DNA of 64,000 nucleotides from Siniperca chuatsi (taxonomy: Eukaryota > Chordata > Actinopteri > Centrarchiformes > Sinipercidae). The notes under the pieces were generated by a model. That model saw only the letters and a program-made list of their open reading frames with translations, ran no database searches and was not told the DNA's origin. The stretch covers positions 20,540,001-20,604,000 of the forward strand of contig NC_058047.1 of the NCBI RefSeq assembly GCF_020085105.1. The letters are read 5' to 3'. The first letter of the stretch is position 1. Each line of letters starts with the position of its first letter. Both the position numbers and the translations under genes were made by a program. This document shows, piece after piece, positions 36,136-47,222 of this stretch.

Positions 36136-38944
36136 AATACTGGACCCTATGCAAAAACACATAAAACTTTCCAACTTGTGTTGGTCTGCATTCTCTGCAA
36201 ATGTTCCAATGCTGTCTGCTCTTTCAATGAGCTGATATACTGGGGCGTTGCGCTGGGAGCAGCCGGACGGAAATAGACATATGGCTCTGAAGGAATGGAA
36301 GAAGAAAAGTATTGCGAGGTAATGTCAAATTTATTGCGAGGCTCTGTACATTAGAAACAATCCAAAGATTTTTTGTAAGGTTGTTTTACATAATATCTCA
36401 GTAAAATGACAAAAACAAACAAAACACAAACAAACCAAAACAATACAGTGACCTTCATCACCAGCATGAACCCAAAATATTTTTTTATAATGTTGAATAA
36501 CAGCTACCCAACAGAATAAACTCAGATTTTGCTGTATAAATCTCTCTTTTGTAGGTTTGAAGTGGTTGTTGGCCGTTGGCCTGGGATGCATAAATTCGAA
36601 GAGCATACTATACCACCGTGCACATGCTTCATCTGTGCCTCAGGAGACTCTGCATTCAAACTGTAAGGTCAGCAGTCTGACAGCACTGTGAAATATTAAT
36701 TTGAAGGTGTCTAGAGGGATGCAGTCAGGTACCTGACTTACTGTTACTACAACACCTACTTTTTTTATTCATTTAGTGTATGTCAGACCATTAAATTTCC
36801 AATCCCTAAGGGGCAATTTTTTTAAAGTCACGGACAGTTGCCATCCTTGTGAAGTGATGAGAGCCCTGCAGGGCAAATAAAAGCTAAACATGCATAATGA
36901 ATAAATTGGATAGACTCAGTACCTGATGTTGTTGCTGAGTTGATATATGACATTTGACAGAGCACTATTAAGTCTCCATTTGCACGCTAATCTCAACTGT
37001 GTTTCATATTCCAGAAATGTGAAATGAGGGTCAGATGACAACATATTCCTAATTGAAAGTTGGTGGTAATGAGCCTCTGAAAACAACACCATACTGAGAT
37101 TTACAGATGCTGAAGACCAAATGCCAATCATTACAGTAAATGCCAGTCTGACAAGAGTTGTAACACTGCAAGACCTCACAGGTGGCATGCATAATTTGAA
37201 AGAAAAATCAAAAATGAATGTACAGTGTTGCAACATCAGTACTGGTGCTTTTAAATCTGTTCATAACCATTAAAATAGTTTTTATCATGTCATTTAATAC
37301 GATTTATTGATTTCAGACAGCTGATCTCATCTGTCTTTTATTCTAAACTGTTTAAAAATTATCTTGAGGCAGCATTTTTCTTTTGCACATTACCATATGC
37401 TTTTTATCAATACCTTAAAATACATTTGTGTATCTTTGCCCATGTAGTGAAATAACGGAGAAAAAAACAATTCTGTTGAACAATACACCACAGAGGCAGC
37501 TAATACTGCATCTATCAAGCATGCAAAGTACCACTCAAGGTCTGGCTCTGATAGACTATTACCATATCAGACCAGAAATGTGACAATAGGCTTATTTGCA
37601 TTAACTCTCTTGTGCGAGTTAAGGTTGACATCAAGACTGTATCAATAACTCTGATCTGAGATCTGTGTGATGTGTTTTTTTAAGAGAGAGTCTAAAACAC
37701 TTCTGTTGTTGGAGGCTTTCTACACTGGGGGAGGAGGAAAAAATAGATACGGCAGAAAAAAGCAGCCACAAGCATTTCTGAAACAAGCATTTCTGAAACA
37801 ATAAGTTTCTACGACTTTAAGTTCAGCACTGCTTAGTAGCACTGAATATATTAGTCAATTATTTGATCAACAGATAATTAATCAAAGACAAATATGATGT
37901 TGTTTAGTTGTTGAAACCATTTATTAAGTGAAGGTACCAAACTTTTGCTCGGTTAAGATTTTGAAATATTAAGATTTGCTTACTTTTCTCTGTTTCATAT
38001 CATTTATATTCATATCAATTGATTTCCGTTGAGCTTTTTTACAAGCAGTTACATGATCACTTTGGCCATTTGTCATAATATTTGACAGTTCGACTAAATG
38101 ATTCTCAAATTATAAAAGTCCAAAGCACTAAGAGACTCAATAAGAACAAATATATACAGTATCTTTTTCTATTTCTATTCTATTTCTGTTATCAGCTGCA
38201 TTCATCAACGTATTCAGTGAGTCTTAGCCACAAAAGCATTGTCAAAATGTCATGGGATCGGCAGGTGTTGAATGCTGACAAACTAATCAGTCTTTTTTCA
38301 TTGTTAAAATTATTTCAGACAGCTAGAGTCCATTTACCATGAGGAGTTCAAACTTTACCAGCAAACAGAACAGAAGATACCCACTGGGATATGAACAGCA
38401 AATGAGGAAGAAAGTGAAAGAAGCCCTGAGAAATGACATGAGCAATAATAGTTAGTGAACCAGAATCTAAACCATGAGGTGAGGTGGGACTTCAGCTCTC
38501 TAATGCATTTTGTCAGAAAGAAGAGCTTGTCTTCCACAAAAGGCAATCCACAGCCTGATGTTTGTCTGCCACTGAGATACTGGATAGGTATCATGCAAAC
38601 ACACTTGGGTAGCTAATTTCATGGCAGTGGCATTAAACAGTATCAGCCTACCAAATCATCAATGATGGTAGCAGCAAAGTGATAGCAGCAGTAAAGAACT
38701 GAAAAGTTGGAGCTGTAAAAATACTAAGCTGCTTGTGTTGTTCTTGTGCCAGCCATATAACTACTGATGTCACAAAACTTATCACAGTTTATAGCACATC
38801 AGTTCCGTTCACCATTGAGATGCATCAGCCTCTGGGCAAAAGAAATCACATTTACTTGAGCATAAACAGCTGCAGCACAGCTTCACATGAACATAGACAT
38901 AGAATGAACATAAAAACGGGGATAGAATGCCATAATTAATGGAA
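36136..38944. other. intergenic, nothing firmly recognised
   Basis: The stretch near 37.85-38.1 kb (TTAGTCAATTATTTGATCAACAG then ATCAATTGATTTCC) may be a worn copy of the repeat at 30.8-31.2 kb. No gene seen. Confidence 0.45.
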
Positions 38945-39022
38945 AATAATAATATAATAATAATAATAATAATAATAAAACTTTATTTATAGAGCACTTA
39001 TCAAAACAAAGTACAAAGTGCT

Positions 39023-39433
39023 TCACAACAAGGATATGGAACAAGGAACAGGATATGCTTTCAGATAAAAATGTGTTTTGAGACGAGACTTAAACGAAGA
39101 CACTGACTCAGACAACCTAATTTCTTCGGGCAAGTTGTTCCAGAGCCTCGGGGCCCTGATAGCAAAAGCTCTGTCCCCCTTAGTTTTCATCCTGGACTCA
39201 GGAACAGACAGGAGACCCCTGCCTGAAGATCTGAAACTACGTGAAGGTTCATAAGGGATTACAAGGTCTAAAATATAATCTGGGGCCAGGCCATAAAGAG
39301 CCTTAAAAGTAATCAACAAGATCTTAAAATCAATCCTACAACCAACAGGGAGCCAATGTAAAGAGGCTAAAACAGGTGTTATGTGGTCGTACTTCTTGGT
39401 CCTGGTTAATAGCCTAGCAGCTGAGTTTTGCAC
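39023..39433 (-). pseudogene. LINE ORF2 C-terminal domain
   Basis: Carries the usual C-terminal region after the RT (QNSAARLLTRTKKYDHITPV, HWLPVGCRIDFKILLITFKA, APRLWNNLPEEIR). This is common to L2/CR1-like fish retrotransposons and is offset in frame from the RT segment. Confidence 0.85.
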
Positions 39434-39479
39434 AGTCTGCAGTCATGTCAAAGTTTTTTGATTAAGACAAGTGAACAGG

Positions 39480-40828
39480 CTAATCAAGGCATGAGGATAT
39501 AAAAGCATGTACAACAGTTTCTGCATCACTAAGATTTAAAATAGATCGTATTTTTGCAATATTTCTGAGGTGATAAAAACATGATTGGACAAGCTTAGTG
39601 ATATGTTGATCAAAACATAAATTGCTATCAAACAGGACACCAAGATTTCTTGCAACAGGCTTGATATGTTGTGACAGGTTACCAGCAGTAGATGGCAGTA
39701 TTTGTTTAGTGATGTGTTGGGGCCCAATAACAAGGATTTCAGTTTTATTTGAGTTGAGCTGAAGAAAATTTATCGACATCCAATTTTTTATGTCAGACAG
39801 GCAGTCCTGCAGAGAACTCAGCGTACTAAGGTCAGTGGGCTTGACAGGGAGGTACAACTGTGTGTCATCCGCATAGCAATCACCCAAGGGAAGCATGTAT
39901 AAGGAGAACAATATTGGTCCCAGAACTGAACCTTGAGGCACACACTTGATATGGGAAAAGGATGACATGAAGTTATTAATGCTCACACAGAATTTCCTAT
40001 TGGACAGATAAGATGAGAACCTGTCTAGTGCAGTGCCAGATATGCCCACCCAGTGCCTCAGTCTATCTAAAAGAATGCCATGATCAATTGTATCAAAGGC
40101 AGCACTTAAGTCCAACAGCACAAGAATTGAACACATGCCTGTGTCTGAATTCATTAAAAGGTCATTAGTGACTTTGAGAAGGGCTGTCTCAGTGCTGTGG
40201 TGTTGACGAAAGCCAGATTAGAACTCCAGATTGGAAATACTTTCAAATGTATTATTGTTTTCCACAGCAGCGAGAAGCTGCTTAGATACAAGTTTTTCGA
40301 GAATCTTCGAGATAAAAGGCAATTTGGAGATTGGGCGATAGTTATCCAGGAGGGTGGGATCAAGCCCAGGTTTTTTTAGGACTGGCTGGACACAAGCTGT
40401 TTTAAAGTAATCAGCCAGTAGACAGCGAGCTGTTAAAAATAATTTGTAAAAGGGGCGCAATACAATCCATAACTTCCAATAGAAACCTAGTTGGGATTTT
40501 GTCCAGAGGGCTGGAGGACACTCTCATAAGATGATGACATGATGTCTGCGAGTTCAGGCAGAATAACAGCAGAAAAATTGCTCAAAGAATCCCTGAGCGG
40601 GTGATCCACATCTAATAAGGCAGGATTGGGGGTGATATCAGATCTTATTAAATCCCCCTTTCCAGCAAAGTGCAAAATAAACTTTTCACAATCAGCATCA
40701 CACTCAGCAAGGGCACAAGGACAGGCAGGGTTAACTAACTGATCCACAGTCTTAAATAGGAATCTGGGGTTGTGCTGATGGGCAGAAATAAGTGCAGAGA
40801 AATGACATGTTCTTGCATCCTTCACCAT
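39480..40828 (-). pseudogene. LINE ORF2, broken reverse transcriptase domain
   Basis: RT motifs occur over three open segments (40828-40487, 40460-40218, 40154-39480): KKPGLDPTLLDNYRPISKLP, then [33 protein letters not shown] and [12 protein letters not shown]. Motif C (YADD) is intact. About a dozen residues normally found between SLYMLPLG and the YADD block are absent, indicating an internal deletion. Confidence 0.87.
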
Positions 40829-40832
40829 CCTA

Positions 40833-41999
40833 TTATAAAAGCGTAATAACTTTCATGGCCACAAAGTGGACCTGGAGACCTGATTTCTTCCATCTGCGTT
40901 CTGCTCTTCTGCATTTCTTTTTACAGCTTCGAATACTGTCATTTAACCATGGCTGTTTTCTAGTCTTTGAGTTCAGTCTATTTTTCAGAGGAGCTATGAG
41001 ATCTAAGGTTGAAGAACACAGGTAGATAAAATAATCACCCAAATTGTTGGTTTTGGAGGAATCGGGAAACACACTGCCAGGAGAATTGAACAGTGTACAG
41101 AATTTTAAGGCACTATGCTCATTAAGGACGCGTGTGTACTTAGAGCGGAATAAGACAGTATTAGCAGCCTCTAATTCACAGTTAAAAACAATGCATAGGT
41201 GATCAGATACAAACATGTCCCTGATTTCCACAGATGGGGTTATCAGGCTCAGACTAAAGACTAGGTCTAATGTGTGGCCACGGGAATGAGTTTGGCCAGA
41301 CACATGTTGCTGAAAGTTAAAAGAGTTAGTGATATTTAAAAAAACAGCAGCAAGGGTATTAGAGGAGTCATCAGCATGAATATTAAAATCACCACAAAGA
41401 AGAATTCTATCATAATTTAACACAAGACTGGATAAAAACTCAGGGAGTTCCAACAAGAAGGAGCCAGCTGGGTTAGGGGGGTGACAAATAATAGCAAATA
41501 TGACCGGGAGGCCGCCAAGTTTAAACATGAGCACTTCAAAGGAGGAAAAAGCATTGCAAGCTAAGAGGTCACACTTAAAATGCTTCCTGTAGACAGTAAC
41601 AAAGCCCCCACCTCGGCCACAGACCCTAGGGCAGCTAAAGCAGTCATATTCAGGAGAGCACAATTCAGCCAGCTGACTGTGATCACCAGGACATAACCAG
41701 GATTCAGTTAAAAACATAAAATCTAAATCAGAAGAAGAGATAAAATCATTTAAAATAAACATTTTGTTAGAGGGGGATCTTACATTGAGAAGAGCCATCT
41801 TAAAAAGTCCGTGCTGCTTCAGATTTGAGATTGAGACTGGAGGTAGGGTTCTGGCCCGGATCTTTACTAGGATATTATTATTGCTGTGTCGGCTGTGTCT
41901 GTTTCGCATTAAGGACCTGTCCGAAATTACCACAGGAATTTTAAAAGTGGCACTAGAGGGATCCGGGCTCCAGATAGCAGCACTATGATCAGTCCACAA
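40833..41999 (-). pseudogene. LINE ORF2, apurinic endonuclease domain
   Basis: The 388-residue frame has the APE-type endonuclease blocks: LLNVRSPSNK (Asn), FLTESWL (catalytic Glu), LLCGDFNIHAD (Asp/Asn), RGHTLDLVFS and VSDHLCIVF (Asp-His). In a live element this enzyme nicks target DNA to prime reverse transcription. The frame ends before the reverse transcriptase, which continues in other frames downstream. Confidence 0.88.
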
Positions 42000-42092
42000 G
42001 GGGGAGGTAGTGACAGCAGAGGGTGCGTGGCAGTTTTTGGTGAGCAGAGAAGAGGAAGAAGAAGAGCAAGGGGAAACAGGTGATGTAAATAG

Positions 42093-42290
42093 TCAACTAC
42101 GTGAGGAGGACAGCACAGCGTGCTGCAGGTTAGCCGCCAGCATGCGACTACCTGACTTGTTTGGGTGAAGACCATCTCGTGCAAACAAGGAAGAAGTTAA
42201 AGTTGTGAATAAAACTAACGTCATGGGTGCTGCAGACAGACTGGAGCCAGGTGTGAAGGCTGAGGATCCTGCTAAAATAAAACCCACTTG
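42093..42290 (-). pseudogene. LINE ORF1 C-terminal SGNH/esterase-like remnant
   Basis: Two frames carry consecutive pieces: LSLHTWLQSVCSTHDVSFIH in one, then FARDGLHPNKSGSRMLAANL in the next. DGLHPN matches the last SGNH-hydrolase block (the Asp/His dyad) found in ORF1 of L2/CR1 elements. Upstream of about 42290 homology is lost, which marks the 5' truncation. Confidence 0.6.
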
Positions 42291-42541
42291 ATAATAATAA
42301 TAAAAATAAGAAAAAAATAAAGATGAAAATAGAATACATAGAATGCATAGCATAAGACGGAAAATGGAACCCACTAAATGATAATAATAAAAATAAAGTT
42401 ATAAAATCAGCGCACAAAATCAAACAACCATTCTACACCTTCAAATTGCTTCATTTAGAGCATTTTATAGTTATCATTATATTCTTCCAGAATATAGAAG
42501 AGATAGTTGCAAAGACTTTTAACACAGTAACAGTACCTCAG

Positions 42542-42760
42542 GGCATGTTCTACCTGTCTGCATTTCCTTAGGGTGCTCTGGTTTCCTCCCACAGAGATGC
42601 AGGTCAGGTGAATCTGAAACACAGAATTACCAGTGGATGGGAATGTGAATGTGATTGTTTGTGTTAGCCCTGTGTGGTCAATGTGTGCCACTGTGTGCTG
42701 GAATAGCCCCCTGTGAGCCTGAACAGGATTAACTGTTCAGAAAGTGATAGATGAATGGAT
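42542..42760 (+). repeat. fragment of the same SINE-like family as 29799-30086
   Basis: GGTTTCCTCCCACAGAGATGC, GGGAATGTGAATGTGATTG, GTTAGCCCTGTGTGG and a GATGAATGGATTA tail match the SINE body. The tRNA-like head is missing. Confidence 0.6.
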
Positions 42761-44639
42761 TAGTCTGAAGTTATCGCTTCAAGCCCTGTGTGATGTTCCT
42801 ATGACATGACCAAGGGCATGAATCCTCAAGATTAACCATTCCTGCAGACATTTGTGGCTACAACTCGCTGCCAGCAAGTCAAAGCGTTCAACAGTCACTT
42901 GAGGTTTTCTCTTTTCAGCAGTGCAACTCAAAGCAGCTGAGCTCCAAGTGTGATGTTTCTTAGATTAAAGTGTAGGTTAGTTATTTCTGACGTTTTCAAT
43001 TGTGGTTTGCAATGAGCCGCAAATGTTTGCAGGTAATGATAACACTTAATTCATTGAAGAGAGTCATCTAGAAAGCTAAAACACACCAGAGGAGTTGGAA
43101 GGATTAAACCAAAGTTATAAGGTGAGTGAGTATTGGACTTACATTTATCAGGTATGAGAAACACGACTCCAGTGGGATGCTCATGTTGCATTGTGACGTT
43201 GGATGTTTAGGCAATGGTTTGCTAACATGTTAGCCATGAGAACACAAGGAGCTGGTATTATAAAAGAGTTCTGGTACTGTGGCTTGTGTCCCTGCAGTGG
43301 TCAAAATCACTAATGCAGCTTTAACCAGCCTTTTGGCATTACTAACTTATCTAACTAACAGGCATTTCTCACAGACATTTTGACCAATTTTGACCCAGAG
43401 CAGGTGTAACAGAAACATTAATGATTGCTCAGTTTTATTTGTCTTTGCCAGTATGTCAGTGGGCTAGCGTGCACAATATCGAGGCCTTGGCAATGTCACG
43501 ATGGATCTTACTAAATTGAATCCAGCCATTATTAATGTTACAGCTGTGTTTGACAAGTCAAAATATTGTGCTTTGTGAAAGGTCAATGCTGTCTCTCCTT
43601 CTATGTGTGTCTCTTCAGTGTTTTAACATAATGAGGCTGCTTCACAGTATTTACAGTTTCTCCAGGTTGTTAAAACTACTCTTGCCCAAACAGCGTCTAT
43701 GGGGCTCTTTTGTTACCTTCATGCTGTATGCCATTGTTAACCAGCCAATGTCGCCTAGCAACCTCAACCGTGTGCAAGTGTTTTTGCATGACGTCTAGAG
43801 GTCATTTGCATTAATCATTTGGCCTTCTTTATTCCATCTGCATACAAAATAAATGCCAATCTGCCAATTATTTGACATTTTTGGTAACTTGAGAAAGTTT
43901 GAACAGCACTGAACAGCACAGGCTTACATCTTGCAGGAGGGAGTCTTTGCCCCATGCAGAGAGGAGTCCTTGCTTAGGGCTGGCCCGCACACATGCTGCA
44001 GGGACCTCAATGGGAATGTCTGGGAATCAACCATGGCAGAGCTTGAGGGGTTCTGCTCAAAAGAACATCTGGGTTTCTTTGCTCTCTTGTCACAATGAAT
44101 GGCTTATGTGCCAATAAAATGAATTCATTTTTCTTTTTCATTTCCTTATTAAATGTGATATTTTTGTTCTTTTGATGCAATATGTAGACTGTAGCACATT
44201 TTAATATTAAGGTCTGGTAGTGTGTTACACAAATTTCCGATCTGCTCCATGTTGCTGTCAGCTGTCAGACCTAAAGTGAAGTCCCTTCCTCACTTGCAGT
44301 ATTTCTGGCTGAAAGAAAAGCAGCGAGTGAAAGATGCACAAAGTTGCAAGCAACAAGTTAGCCTCAAACTTGCCACATGCCTGCACCTTTCAGGTGTTTC
44401 TAATATTTTGTCCTCCTCGTGTGTGTAAATTGCGATGGACAAAACATTGAAACACCTTTTCATATGATGCAGTTAAATGTAACACTGCCACTAAAATCAG
44501 CCTAAAAAAATCATTGAAACTCTGAGAAATTACTACTTTATCAATCAGTCTACTTTAATGTAATGTTACAAGTTTACATGTTAGCTATGAAATCAACCGA
44601 ACCATGAATAAAACTGGCTACAAGCAAAGTTAAAAATGT
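42761..44639. other. intergenic, nothing firmly recognised
   Basis: Short open frames only. GCTAACATGTTAGCC near 43.22 kb hints at another fragment of the GCTAACATG repeat family. Confidence 0.45.
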
Positions 44640-45042
44640 GTTTCTTTGGTAAGTGGCAATGGTATAACCTGAATAAAACATGGTGTCCTGATATAAACAA
44701 CAATTGTGGGGGGCGGGAGATTCCCTGTCATCAAACTGGCCTCTGTCGTTCTGGTCCGGTCGTGTTCACTGAGAGGCAGGCTGCTGAGGCCGACTCTGGT
44801 TCTGATGCCCATTTCAGCAGCCGCCAGCATTCCCCGGTGTGTCCACCTTGCCACGGGCCTGAAAACCTCCTCCTCCTGGCGGCCCAAAGTTCCTGTGCGA
44901 GGACCACTAAGTTAGCTGCACAGCTAACTGAGCTAACTAGCTAAGGGCAGTTAGCAGCAGTTATGACCTGATATGTGATATGCTGCCCCTAATTTTTTGG
45001 AGTAGAGAGTAGTCTCAAATCTTACACATTGCACCTTTAATG
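44640..45042. repeat. non-autonomous interspersed element with GC-rich centre
   Basis: Ends at TCTTACACATTGCACCTTTAA, a terminus seen in a common fish repeat. The interior is GC-rich (CAGCAGCCGCCAGCATTCCC) and holds AGCTAACTGAGCTAACTAGC. The open frames of about 85-100 codons here are not supported as genes. Confidence 0.5.
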
Positions 45043-46638
45043 TGAAACTGAATACTCTGGGTAGTGACGTATTGTGTTTTTGCTGAGTCATGTTTTCTGA
45101 GTGGTTTATTTTTTTGTGAAATTCTGTACTTTCTAGATCCTGATCTTTATGTTCTTTTTAATGTATTTATTTATTTTACTTTTGCTATTGTTAATATAGA
45201 ATATATTGTATAGAAATAATGAAAGCTGAAAAACATGCTGTCAGATATTGACACGTATGGCAGGAGTGGTTGGGGCACCTTCCACCAATGTCTCCTTGTG
45301 GCCTAAATACAGCAGATGTTTAGTGGCCCTGAAACAGCCTCATCTCAGTATGCCCAAACTCAACAAAGCCAAACACACTATCAAATACCAACACTTTTAC
45401 ACTGCTACTATTATGATATTCTGTAGGCCTTCCGACATGTACTTTGGTATCATAATATTTCCCACAACAGCTGACAACACTATAAAAGTTGTGCAAAAGC
45501 CTCATCTGCATACACTGTGCCAAAGCAGAGAGAGAACCAGCCAACGAAGGAGGCCAAATATCCAGAGCTATATACTAATCCCTGCTTTGGCTGGCAGTTT
45601 CTGTAAGAGAATGATTTTTGTCGATATGGATAACAGCAAATGTGATATTTAAGACACAGCTTTAGGGGAACTGGCAATAATTCATTACGGGTTAGTCATT
45701 ATTCAGACATGGGTGTCCTTACATGCCTGGGTAGGATTGGAGAGGATATTCCAATGGAGCACAGCTTCCATCTGGTGGTTAGAAAATGAAAGTACAAATT
45801 AAACACTGGTTCAAGAGCCACTGATATTTTCTTATATAGCAGTGGTGGGAATATAGCAAATAATCAAAAAAATCATCAAGGAAACGTATTTCTTTAAACC
45901 ACTGACTTTTGTGCTCTTTAAAGATACACATTTAGGCTGTGACTAGAGTTTAGATTTCATGACTACAGTGTAATGCTGCGGCAGTCCAACAACACAACAC
46001 AACTTTTTTGCATGTATTATAGTATGTTTCTTGTTTGCATTGCCAGTGCTTTCCTATTCTGGTACAGATTTGTATTAATTTTTCCAAAAAATGGCCAGAA
46101 ATAAATAAAGATTTTGCTGAAGGAACTGGGATCATTTTGTTCGACGCTTTTAAACACGTACCAACCCGAATACATCAACTCACTATTCTGCATCTTCTGT
46201 TTCAATATCGCAATGATTTATTTGCCACTCTGTGACATTTCCAGCCATGTACCCTTGTATGCTCTGAAAGACAAAAATTCTCTCTACAAAATGGACATGA
46301 CTGAGCCAGGGATGCAGATGTTTTTGAGGAGATAATTGCATTAATACTAAAACAGAAGCAGTCCAGACAATCGTGAAATTGAGGTAGTTGCAGATGCGAC
46401 TCAGATCACAGCAGTGACTTAGATGAGCAAGAAAGACAAGATTGCTCTGCAGGCTGACCGTTTCATTATTTCCAATCATTTCTGCACTTCTCTTATCCTG
46501 CAACTCATGTAACGCACAACGAGAGAACCGGTGCAGAAAATTGTCCACTTGGCCCTCCGTGGACCGAGAACAACCTGCTCAGTAGGAGGAAGCCACAAAT
46601 CTTGGATTTGTGTCTGCGCAAAGCTTGAGGCAAACCAG
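45043..46638. other. intergenic, nothing recognised
   Basis: The 134-codon frame at 45248-45652 and the 121-codon frame at 46183-46548 have no recognised domains. Confidence 0.45.
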
Positions 46639-47214
46639 CAGAGATGGAAGAAGTACTCAGATCTTTTACTTCAGTAAAAGTAGTAATACCACAGTGTAGA
46701 AATACTCTGTTACAAGTAGAAGTCCTGCATTCACAATTTTACTTAATAGTACAAAAGTATTAGCATCAAAATATATGTAAAGTATTAAAAGTAAAAGTAC
46801 TTACTATACAGAATGGCCCATTTCAGATTAAAATTTATTAGATCATTAGATTATAATTAATAATGCACTAATGAGTAAATTACTTTAATATTGCAGCTAG
46901 TAAAGGTGGGGCTAAATTTAATTACTTTATATACTGCTGGGTAGCTTGTCAATTTTCCCCTGGGGTTTAATAAAGTCTTATCTTAACCTATAATAATACA
47001 TCGAAATGTAATGGTTGATTGTATTTTGCATTATTAATCAGAGTCTGCAAAATAACTAGTAACTAAAGTTAGTAAAAAATACAATATTTTCCTCTGAAAT
47101 GTAGTGGAGGTGAAGTACAAGGTAGCATGAAATATTATTACTCAAATGAAGTACCTCAAAATTGTAAAAAAGTGCAGTACTTGAGTAAATGTACTTAGTT
47201 ACTTTCCACCACTG
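46639..47214. mobile_element. non-autonomous hAT-type element, 576 bp
   Basis: Ends CAGAGATGGAAGAAGTACTC and TTACTTTCCACCACTG, the CAG..CTG termini of a fish hAT MITE family. The flanks CAAACCAG (46631-46638) and CAAATCAG (47215-47222) form an 8-bp target duplication with one mismatch, as expected for hAT. The interior has GTAAAAGTAC words and no coding region. Confidence 0.85.
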
Positions 47215-47222
47215 CAAATCAG

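Larger units (their letters stand above)
38945..42290 (-). mobile_element. 5'-truncated non-LTR retrotransposon, L2/CR1-like (Maui-type), degenerate
   Basis: Reads right to left: a remnant of the ORF1 esterase-like C-terminus, then an AP endonuclease, then a reverse transcriptase, a 3' UTR ending in ATAAATAAAGTTTT, and an ATT triplet tail (38945-38980). At least four frame breaks interrupt ORF2, and the 5' part of ORF1 is missing, so the copy is dead. The family call rests on the APE+RT order, the [16 protein letters not shown] and HWLPVGCRIDFKI motifs and the microsatellite tail. Rex1-type elements are an alternative. No clear target duplication was found because the tail is itself repetitive. 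Confidence 0.88.

Noticed and set aside
44630..44944. Overlapping frames of 69-102 codons on both strands
   Set aside because: Arise from the GC-rich centre of an interspersed repeat.
45248..45652. 134-codon plus-strand frame
   Set aside because: No recognised domain, no splice or promoter context, ordinary AT-rich composition.
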